Shown here: piece after piece, positions 54,880 to 64,000 of the stretch | How positions within the stretch are numbered: the stretch's first letter is position 1 | Layout: every line of letters begins with the position of its first letter | DNA from: Microbotryomycetes sp. JL201 | Lineage: Eukaryota > Basidiomycota > Microbotryomycetes | Length of the DNA stretch: 64,000 nucleotides | Assembly: GCA_033819885.1 (NCBI GenBank) | Contig: JAQYUZ010000053.1 | Location: forward strand, 1 to 64,000 | Direction: 5' to 3' | Translations under genes and position numbers: made by a program | Notes under the pieces: model-generated | Databases searched by the model: none | The model's input: only the letters and a program-made list of their open reading frames with translations | What the model was told of the DNA's origin: nothing

Positions 54880-56340
54880 ATGGACGCGTCGGACCCACCG
54901 TCGGCGCGGGCGGCGGTGGCGGTGACTCGCGCCCACGGTTCAACGTCAGGCGCGCCTTCGCGCTCAGCATCCCTTGTTGTGTCATCGAGGCTGCGACAGC
55001 AGGTCGCTGCCGCCCCAAGAGGTCCGTCCTCGCCTCGTCGCACTCGCGCTGCGGCAGTCCCGACCCTCGCGAAACTGCGCGTGTCGGCGCCCGAGCATCT
55101 CACCGTGCCGTCACTGACACATACGTGCCCCGACAGGACCACTCAAGTTTGCAGTCCTACCGCCGCGCGCAAATGGGCCGAACGACGCGCTTGTGACGCC
55201 CACGTCACGCGCAACCGGCGCTAGTCTGCTCAAACGACTAAGTCGCACCGGCACCCAGCTCGTCCGTCGCGTCTCGGGCAGCAAGCCGAAAGCACATGCA
55301 ATCACGAGATCAACGTCCCCGTCTCAACAACGCCTGGCCGTTCCAGATGTCGTCCTCGAACCTGCATGCGATCAGATCCACCCATCGCTGGCGAACGACG
55401 AAAACGGCAGTGGCGCACCGCTTAGGCGCGGACTTCGCGCACTCGGGCGCAGTCGAAGCGAGGCACATCGTCGAAACGGTGTGCGCATTGCAAAGGAAGA
55501 GGAAAAAATGGATGAGCTTGTCATGCGCACGGAATTGTCGATTCGCGGCGAAGACACGTCCGAAGCACGCAGTGGTATGGGTTCATACTTTTGGTCCGAT
55601 TCGCTCGGATTGTGCTGGGACGGAAGGGAGCAGGGTGAGTCATACAAAATGCTCTGGAGGAACTATTTATCAAACCTGACTTGCCCCGCCGCCGGCCCTC
55701 AGTTCATCCCGACTTGCTCGCCGGCCAGCAGACCTACTCGTCTGACGCCAATTTTGTGCCCCAATCGTCACGAGTGGTGTACGCGTCTACGCTTTCGACC
55801 TTTCCGCCACGGCCGCCGCTGCGTCGACTGTCGTCGGCCAATGCACCTGCCCCGCCTGCGCCAAAGTTGTCAGAGGCACAAGCGATTGCGGCCGCGTATC
55901 GCGACGCCAACAAGCTTCTACCGCTGTCTGCGCAAATCGAATCTCCTTGCAAGCCTGGGCCCATGACGCCTCCGACCAGTTCGACCGAGATTCGGACGTT
56001 TGCTCGTTCGGTGGCGTCGAGCGCGAGTTCGTGCAGCCCAAGCGACCTCAACATGCCGTCAAACCTCAACGGTCCAGACAGCCTCGATAGCTCGACGAGC
56101 GTCGAGTCAATGCGCGAGGCGTCGCCTACAGGCCACCGAAAGAACGCAGCCCTGCTTCCGTCACCGCTCGGTACAGCCCAAGTTGTGCAACGTTACCAGC
56201 TCGTCGACGATGGTCCAGTAGTTCGGCCAGACATACTCGCTGCCATGCCTCGGCGGGCTACATTTGAGACGGTCAGCGATTCCACTTCGCTTGCGATGAG
56301 CGCCACCAGCTCGATCGAAGACTGGCGAGACTGCGAGTGA
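54880..56340 (+). CDS. Unassigned Ser/Ala/Pro-rich protein
   Basis: No family recognised. A firm intron joins GREQ to VHPDLLAGQQTYSS (donor GTGAGT near 55636, acceptor CCCTCAG near 55701). The upstream exon contains KRLSRTGTQLVRRVSGSKPKAH, DELVMRTELSIRGED and GSYFWSDSLGLCWDG. The downstream exon, ending SSIEDWRDCE at 56340, is Ser/Pro-rich with KLSEAQAIAAAYRDANKLLP. Basic N-terminal and short acidic C-terminal parts suggest a disordered regulatory or scaffold protein. The start is uncertain: ATG 54880 opens a basic frame that needs one more splice to reach the second frame near 55140. No membrane segment was seen. Confidence 0.5.
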
Positions 56341-56748
56341 ACCCCGGAGTTCGTATCGATATTATTCCGTTTCGTATCCTTCAGTTGTCCCTTTCGCATC
56401 TCGTTGAGCGCCGATTACGTGTTGAAACTATTAATTCTCTTTCACTCACGACGAGATTGATCAAAATGCTGTTCCGGCAAGATGACGTGACTGCTAGTGA
56501 AACGTGTCGCGATTGCCACTGCTCAATATTGCATCGCGCTAAATCGGTCCGGAGAGGGCTGAAATCGCGCGATTTAGTGTCGCGACTCCGCATCGCGGTG
56601 GGCTGTCGCAGTGCTTCGTGTCGTCACATGATTGCACCCGACTCGACGCGCATGTGCTAGTATTCTGTCGAGCTGCTTCCGACTTGTTTGGCCTCATTGT
56701 GTGCCCGGATTGAGTGTCGTCTGCCGAGTCAACTCGCCTCGGCGCCAA
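56341..56748. other. Upstream region of the N-acetylglutamate synthase gene
   Basis: These 408 bp contain the CGCG-rich palindrome at 56562-56575 and several other TCGCG words. No gene was seen. Confidence 0.5.
56562..56575. promoter_or_regulatory. 14-bp perfect palindrome AAATCGCGCGATTT
   Basis: The sequence equals its reverse complement over all 14 bases. It is surrounded by further CGCG words (near 56535, 56581 and 56593) and lies about 175 bp before the N-acetylglutamate synthase start. It could bind a dimeric regulator. Function is inference. Confidence 0.4.
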
Positions 56749-58942
56749 ATGGCAAGCGTCGTACGCTCGACATGCACGTGCACGCGAGCCGTCGCGCTTC
56801 AGCACGGTCACAAGCCTTTCCAAGTACGTCCTTGTGGCTGCTGCGCTTGTTAATGATGGCTGAACTCGGCTGTTTGCCAGCCAAAGCCGGCCGCGGCGAA
56901 ACGAGCGCTTCAGACTCGGCGCAAGTACTCTATCGCAGAACACAAGCAGGCAGAAAAAGACAGCCAGCGCGTGAGTTCCCGTCAGGCTGGATGGCATGTG
57001 CTCCGACGTTGACATTGACACACTCGCTTCGGCTCAGGACTTTATCTTGAGTGTGCTCGAGTCCCAGCCGTCTGCGCGTGACAGCAGGTTCTATCTGCGC
57101 AACTTTGACCCTGCCAGGGCTACAAAGAAGCCGAGCAACCCAGATGCCGCTCCTTCACGGCCACAGCAGGCGGGCACAGGCACTGAACGGGCCGTGGCAC
57201 AGTCGAGCGAAGACAACCAGCCAGCGTTCCCAGTGTCCGACGACGCCTTGCCGACCACAGCTTTCAACAAGACTATCTCTACGTCTGTGAGCAAGCAGCG
57301 CGCCCTCCAGGAAGAGCCCGCAGTCGGTCGGACCGAGCTCGCCAATGTGCTGCTCGCACCAGAGAACCGTCACACGGCACTCGTCAAGATCCAGGGGCCA
57401 TTCTCAGATAGGCAGCTTGAGAGCATTGCAGAGGGCATGGTCTACCTAAAAAAACTCGGACTCGTGTCCATCATTGTGCTAGACAATGAAAATTGGATGA
57501 AACAACTCGAACAAGATTTGGACGGCATTTCACTTGAGGACAAGCGGAGGCGCGTCGTACGCATGCGTGACGAGATGAAACGCGAGACGCTGAGGCTCAC
57601 GCGCATGCTCGAACTCAAAGGTGGCGCTGCGCGACCGCTACTCGAAGGCGTTCTGTGTGTCTCGGGCGCAGAATTTGCAGACACGTTCGCGCCTATCGCA
57701 TCGACTTCGGCGACACCATACGAAAACGCCGCAACGTCGGACTTGTTTGTCGACTCTCTCTCGGGCATCCGCGACGCTATTCGGCGCGGTGAGATTCCCG
57801 TCATCCCGCCGATCGCGCTCGATGCCTCGTGTTTTTCATTGTGCGTGTCTGCCAATGACGCCGTCAAGGCTATCTCATCAGGTTTGGTTGACCACGCACG
57901 CAAAGCCGGTTTGCGGTACGAGGCGGACCAGTACTTGGACAACGACGTCGACTTGACACCGGTTCGGATCATGATCATCAATCGCGAGGGAGGCATTCCT
58001 TCGCCCGCTCGCGGTGGAGACCCACACTTGTCTATCAACTTGTCCTCCGAATTTGACTACATCAACCAGACATTCATCTGGAAGGAATCGCATCCAACCT
58101 CACTCGCCAACCTCGATCTGGTCAACTCTTGCCTGTCAGAGCTGCCGCGGACAGCTTCGGCCGTCATCGTGTCTCACCGGTCGCCACGCAGCTTGATTGG
58201 CAACTTGATAACCAACAAGCCTGCGCACTCTCCGTCTTTACACCAGTCACTCTTACCTCAACAGAACATGACGCACCAGCCAACGATAGTCAGGCGTGGA
58301 TTGCCAATTCGCGTTTTCAGGTCAATGTCCGACATTGACAAGGACGCGCTGACCGCCTTGCTCGAAGAGTCGTTTGGCAAGTCGCTCGACGCCGGACCGT
58401 TCTACGAGCGGTTGGAACGTGACCTCGATTTCTGCATCATCGCTGGCGACTATGAAGGTGTTGCCATTGTGACCAACGAGCTGCCTGATCCGCTGTCTCG
58501 TCACTTTGTAGAACAACAACGACAGACAAAGGACAGGGCGATCGCGTATCTTGACAAGTTTGCAGTCTTGCCCTCTTTGCAAGGTGATGGCACTGTCGAC
58601 TTTTTGTGGGGAGCTTTGCGTGACGAGTCATTTGGTTTGGGCTTGTTGGACGCTCTCAACCCAAACGTCGGAGGCAAGCAAGGATTGGGTCAAGGTCGGG
58701 ATTTGGTTTGGAGGAGCAGGAGCAACAACCCAGTCAACAAATGGTACTTTGAACGTTCGAATGGTTTCATCAAGATTCCACCGCCAAAGGGCAGCTCGGT
58801 CGGGTTCTCTTTGTTTTGGTGTGAAGCTGAAGACAAGACGGGCTTGTTTAGACGGAACGAGGACGACGGCAAAGCTGTCAGTGAGAAGTTGGAAGTGTGG
58901 GCAGACGTGATTGGCGCCATTCCGAGCTGTTGGAAGGCTTAA
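56749..58942 (+). CDS. ARG2: Mitochondrial N-acetylglutamate synthase (amino-acid acetyltransferase)
   Basis: This enzyme makes N-acetylglutamate, the first step of arginine synthesis, in mitochondria. Three exons keep frame exactly: 56749-56823 (MASVVRSTC...HKPFQ), 56881-56970 (PKPAAAKRALQTRRKYS...) and 57038-58942, which begins DFILSVLESQPSARDSRFYL, the usual start of the conserved region. The first two exons are a basic Ser/Ala/Arg-rich presequence with a likely cleavage near RRKYS. The central amino-acid-kinase-like domain is followed by the catalytic GNAT domain: AIAYLDKFAVLPSLQGDG, DLVWRSRSNNPVNKWYFERSNGF and FWCEAEDKTG. The total is 689 residues, a normal length. An internal ATG at 56996 would skip the presequence and is less likely. 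Confidence 0.93.
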
Positions 58943-59087
58943 AAGTCCCTGATTGGTACGAGATAGGTGCTCATAGTCTAAACCTGTTGTCATCCTGAGA
59001 CTGAAGAACGAAGAAGCGAGTACTGCGAATGCAACTAAATTCTACACGAGGAAAGATCACACTGAAGTTGCTGCCTAATTGGTCAGC

Positions 59088-60007
59088 TCAGACTCTTTCA
59101 CTTGACGTCCTGCACATGTCAAACTTAGCTACAGACGCGATCGTCGATGCTGGGGCAGAGCAAGTTACCTTGAGCTCCGCAGGCTCCTCGACAGTCACCT
59201 TGTCCACAATCTCGTGGACGGGCTTTGAAGCGTCCTTGTCGACGACCTTTTCAATCTCGCTTACGAGCAACGTGTGAGCCTGGACGGCAGACACGTCTGC
59301 TTCCGGCGCGGCGTCGTGGATCTCATCTTGAACTCGAGGAACCGACTGTAGCAAGGTCAATGAGGTACTAGTTGTGCGCTGACAATTCAGACTCGCCTCA
59401 TGCGATTCGCCCGTCGAAGTAGTCTCATCTTCGCCTTGACCTTTGCCTTCAGCCGCTGGTGCCACTTCGTGCACTTTCTTTTCAATCTCGCTCACGAGCT
59501 TGTCGTGCTGCGATACGGCTTGCTCGTCTGCGTCTTTTGTGACTTGTTTGACTTCTTGTTCGACGTTGGCAGCGGGTCCACTGGTCTGCTCAACGACAGG
59601 TACAAGTGTCAGTGGCGGAAGCACGAGTGCGCGGAGTGCACATCGTCCACGGACCTCGGCCATTTCGTTCATCTTCTCAATAGCATGTCTACCTTCAATC
59701 GTGTCTTGGTCTGCACCAGTCGCAACGCCACGAGCACCGACGAAGAGGACCGAGCGCGCGCGCGCCCAGTGCGACGAAAGCCAGAGGTCCGACGAGCGGA
59801 GAAGTTAGCGGACTCGAGCAAGTTCCGATCAGGTCATCACTTGCCCTGAGTGCTGCTGCCGGACAAGTTCAGCTTGTCCTTGACTTGGCTGGCCAACTCG
59901 GACGCCGTCGGCTGAGACGACGCGGCTGATTGACTGGTTGTTGATGACGTGCCCGTGCCGCTGACGGCATCTTTCACAGAATTGATAGCATCTTTGACAG
60001 CTTGCAT
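59088..60007 (-). CDS. Orphan charged helical protein with duplicated LVSEIEK segment
   Basis: Family not recognised. The start MQAVKDAINSVKDAVSG at 60007 opens a Ser/Thr-rich first exon ending SSTQ. A 134-nt intron (59711-59844) with a GC donor (GCAAGT), a CTAAC branch point and GTGCAG acceptor joins it to DQDTIEGRHAIEKMNEMAE. A second intron with a GTCCGT donor leads to TSGPAANVEQEVKQVTKD. The body carries two copies of a similar segment, HDKLVSEIEKKVHEVAP and HTLLVSEIEKVVDKDAS, in a Glu/Lys/Val-rich, probably helical context. The end at 59088 is approximate because a last short intron may exist. The composition recalls stress-induced hydrophilic proteins, but this is only a resemblance. 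Confidence 0.5.
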
Positions 60008-60247
60008 TGTCGTGAAAAAGCTTGCGGATTGATGTAAGCAAAGGCCGCGCGCCGCGTGTGTGGAGCCCAGCAGTCGATGACGTCAATGCCACTCGCTCAT
60101 CACAAATTCGCCTACGCCACTATAGCAAGCTGAATACAAGATTGATCAAATGCTATCCATGCCATGACCATCAAATCTCCTTCAGAAACACAGAGGGGCC
60201 TGAGCGCTTCATGACGATCCTCAACCAAGGGCGCGTCGTCATTGCAA

Positions 60248-61634
60248 TCATGACTTTTCAATCTTACTGGTTGGTCTGGAGGCATACCCTGTCCAGGACT
60301 ACAACAGCCAACAATCTCTCAGTCTCGTCATCTCCGCTTGCGGATAGGCTGAAGCTCACCTCGTCGTACAAGCCGGCGTTCGCTTCTCGTCCAGCGACTT
60401 GCAATGCCAACCAGATGACTGCTGCAGTCATGCCGCTACCGCAAGTCGAGAATACGCCCCTTTCGCCACGTTTGACGGCTTCCCAAGCCTTTTGGCTTCC
60501 GAGCACGCGGACGAACGCCTTTTCAAGCTCGTCTGCAGGCAACAAGGTCTGGTACGGCGGAGACGTAGATGAAGGTGGGGAAAGTAGGGTCGAAAAAGGC
60601 AAAGAGAGCGACCGAGGAACGTGGCCAGACGACAGTCCCGGCCTCGGTTCCGGGTCTGTACCATGAAACCTAGATCAACAAGCATTAGCCCCTATCCTGC
60701 CTTTCAAGATGTGAATGCGCATTGACGTGCCTTCCCGACGGCCGGGCGTCTAGAACTACTTCGGCGGATGGATCCGCCATGTCTCGCTCCGAGTTGCTGA
60801 CGACTTGGTCATATGATCTGACGAACGACTCGTCATACGTAGGCTCTGGGTACGAAGCATACATGCTTTTCAGGCCGTCCTCTGACGCCTCGCCGTACAG
60901 TGCTTTCGATAGCTGCAAACCATGAGTGGCGGCATCCCGTGCGTCGAAGTCCGAGTCAGACCGGACGACGTCATATCCTTCTGCCTGCCACCTAGGCAGT
61001 CCTCCATCGAGAACAGATATGTTGTCATGTCCGAAAGCCTACCAGAAAGGTATCAGATGAGCAAGATTGCCCGAGTCGTCAGAATGATCTCGCCTTGAAA
61101 GTGAAAAGGGTTCGGGGGGCAGTGAACATGCCATAAGAGTCGTATACAACCACACGAGAGTCTGGCGAGATGCCCAATTTGCTGCACGCGCTGGCAAAAG
61201 TGGCGCGCGAAGGCATCATGTGGGGCAGCACGAGACCACTCGTTGCTTTGGTGGCAATGTTGTCCCTGTTAGTTCATCAAGGTCAGTTCCGGCTACACTC
61301 TACCAAGTAACTCCGCAAGCGTCCACGAATTCGCTTACACGTGCCAGAACCGTGCATCGGGCAGTCGACATTGTTTGTACTCCTGCCAGGCATCTCTTGG
61401 AGGTTTCAAATTGGGCATACGCCAAGATGCATCAAGAATGATTGGCTTGTCGCCGCTCTGCAGCTGCCGGTGAAGCTCGGCCGGTTCAATCAACAGCGGC
61501 GAGCTCGTGCCGGAAGACATGCTGCGGTGCAGATTCTGTCGGGATCGAGAGATGAAGAAAGAGTTGACAAAGCGGCCTTGCGAAGCCGACACCAGTGGCA
61601 TGGACGTAGGCAGAGGCAGACAGGAAACGGCCAT
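60248..61634 (-). CDS. Thiosulfate/3-mercaptopyruvate sulfurtransferase (tandem rhodanese)
   Basis: This enzyme transfers sulfur from mercaptopyruvate or thiosulfate to an acceptor, normally in mitochondria. The start MAVSCLPLPTSMPLVSA at 61634 begins a basic Ser/Arg-rich presequence. Rhodanese domain 1 has PIILDASWRMPN, VVYDSYGMF and DGGLPRWQ. Domain 2 has VVLDARPSGR, GHVPRSLSLPF and the catalytic loop FSTCGSGMTAAV with the active Cys. The last short exon (SWTGYASRP, then TSKIEKS) gives the family's closing W-E/G-Y/W motif, joined by an intron starting GTGAGC after YDE. The CGSGMTA loop is closer to mercaptopyruvate sulfurtransferase than to plain rhodanese. The stop is at 60248. Confidence 0.9.
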
Positions 61635-61757
61635 TTAGACGTGTCTACGGTGTCAAGTGGGATAATACTGTTCACTGATACAAGTTCCAAGCTATTCCTG
61701 AACTATCGCAGGTTCGGCATGCCGTTTGGTAGAGTGTCACTCCATCGCAACCTCCGC

Positions 61758-62773
<1,016 letters not shown>

Positions 62774-62968
62774 CTTGCTTAGAGCGGTCCAAGGGCTGTG
62801 TGTCGACAGGTGGGGCTACAGTTCGCTGGAACGGATAGAAGTTACGGTGGAGAGATGTGCTTGGCAGTTGTGTTTGCGATGGACCGGGAGAATTACGCAG
62901 TCGCTTGACGCGGCGCGAAAAGGAAATTGACCGCCGCGCGTCTTTCACTCAAAAGCACCAGTAGAACG

Positions 62969-63678
62969 ATGTCGCAACGTCTGCGCACGCCGTTACGGCA
63001 ATGGGCACGCCAAGTCGCAGTGGCCAGGCAGCTGTCGACTGCACCTGCACCCCAGCCATCATCGTCGTCGTCCTCATCGTCGGCGTTTCTCGATTCGATG
63101 AACGCAGCCGCAAGGCCGTCCATGCCAAGAGGCGCACAACCTTCAGGCACCTTTGTGTCATCAGATGGAACATTCCCAGCCCCGCGACCGAGTGTCGAGC
63201 CAACGCCAGACGCCGCCTTGCTCGCCAATCTAGCCCGGCTGATCATGCGCGACGGCAAACTCGCACGCGCGCATTCGCATATTGAAGAGATGCTCGGCAC
63301 GATTCAGTCGACCGTCTCGTCCCCTCCAATGCCCGTTCTCACGCGCGCGCTCGAGATTGCATCGCCAGAAATTCGTATCGTTGGCAGGCGAAAAGGTACA
63401 AAGTCGCTGCCGACGCCACAGCCGTTGACAAGCAAACAACGGACGAGAGAAGCATGGAAATGGATCGTTGAAGCGAGCGATAAGCGCTTGGCGTCAGAAA
63501 AGAATTTTGGAAAGCGGCTCGCGCAGGAGGTCTTGGCGGTCATTGGCGGTCAGAGTGAGGCAATCAAGAAGAAGGAAGCCAGGTGAGTCGCCATGCCTCT
63601 CTGTACGCTTTGCTGCTCTGACATTTGGGCTTTAGGCATCAGCAAGGTGTACAAGGGCGAGCAAATGTTGGTCGGTAG
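62969..63678 (+). CDS. Mitochondrial ribosomal protein uS7m
   Basis: This is a small-subunit mitochondrial ribosomal protein that binds the 3' major domain of 12S/15S rRNA. The chosen start is MSQRLRTPLRQWARQVAVARQLST at 62969, a strong mitochondrial presequence. A Ser/Pro-rich linker follows. The uS7 core has LANLARLIMRDGKLARAHSHIEE, LTRALEIASPEIRIVGRRKGTKS and REAWKWIVEASDKR. An intron after KKEAR (donor GTGAGT, acceptor TTTAG) leads to a short last exon HQQGVQGRANVGR, stop at 63678. The length is slightly short for the family's C-terminus, which normally ends near an AN-R motif as here. Confidence 0.85.
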
Positions 63679-64000
63679 AGTGCGGCTGTGCAACTCCAGC
63701 ACTTATTCCCCTCGACGTGTTCCAATGCTGTTTCAACTCGAGCCCGGTTGTGATTAGCGACGAGATGGCTTGTGATTCGTTGACGAGAATGATTCCTTTC
63801 CCCCTTCCTCTTTCCGACGGTATACCGCCACGACATACAGAATTCTCAATGGCCTCTAGTCCCCCAAGCCTCTCGAGGGTAAAGCTCTAGTCCCTTTTGC
63901 GAGAGTTGAGCTCTGTCCCACCACACGGCTGGACGCTACCGTCGACACCGTCGCCACGGCGGCCAAACTAGATCAACGTGCGCAGCAGAACAATTAGCGG
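63679..64000. other. Region downstream of the uS7m gene
   Basis: No supported gene was seen in the last 322 bp. It probably begins with the uS7m 3' untranslated region. Confidence 0.5.

Overview
The window is nuclear DNA from a compact, intron-rich fungal genome. Twenty-six protein genes and one tRNA gene fill 64 kb, so a gene starts about every 2.4 kb. Most introns are about 45-70 nt, with GT...AG ends and a CTGAC or CTAAC branch point shortly before the acceptor. The gene content (pescadillo, Dbp9, Urb2, Spt5, Zn2Cys6 regulator, Kre9-like GPI protein, Dsc1/Tul1 ligase, mitochondrial N-acetylglutamate synthase) is fungal. Intron density and protein style suggest a basidiomycete, possibly a small-genome Pucciniomycotina such as Mixia; the genus is a guess. 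I see no transposon, LTR element, viral remnant, CRISPR array or secondary-metabolite cluster.

Layout. 0-7 kb: tRNA-Ser(UGA), a phytase-type histidine acid phosphatase (+), Pro2 (-) and the Dbp9 RNA helicase (-). 7-13 kb: a Zn2Cys6 regulator, an Sgt1 protein without its TPR domain, and a Maf-type nucleotide pyrophosphatase, all on the minus strand. 13-24 kb: a DJ-1/PfpI protein (+), Urb2 (-) and a Prm10/ThrE-type transporter (+). 24-36 kb: a very small mitochondrial-type membrane protein (-), Dsc1/Tul1 (+), an ABCC transporter (-) and a GRAM-domain membrane protein (+). 36-42 kb: a FAS1 protein (-), a ferric reductase (+) with a GATA-type iron-regulator site upstream, and a Kre9-like GPI protein (-). 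42-53 kb: Nop7, Spt5, ribosomal protein L31 and mitochondrial EF-Tu. 53-64 kb: a secreted Cys-rich protein, two unassigned proteins, N-acetylglutamate synthase, a mercaptopyruvate/thiosulfate sulfurtransferase, IPP isomerase and mitochondrial ribosomal protein uS7m.

The genes do not form one pathway. Recurrent themes are ribosome production (Dbp9, Urb2, Nop7, L31), mitochondrial translation (EF-Tu, uS7m), glutamate-derived amino acids (Pro2 for proline, N-acetylglutamate synthase for arginine), and cell-surface or nutrient functions (phytase, ferric reductase, FAS1, Kre9-like, ABCC). Neighbours are packed closely: divergent start codons lie as little as 73-84 bp apart and convergent stops as little as 24 bp apart.

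I did not find a clearly new biological system. The observations most worth following are three introns that appear to use GC-AG ends with an identical GCAAGT donor, the iron-type GATA palindrome before the ferric reductase, the TPR-less Sgt1, a heptad-like duplicated orphan protein, and the small two-membrane-segment mitochondrial candidate. Gene models were spliced by eye from reading frame, splice signals and family conservation, so exon ends not given explicitly are approximate.
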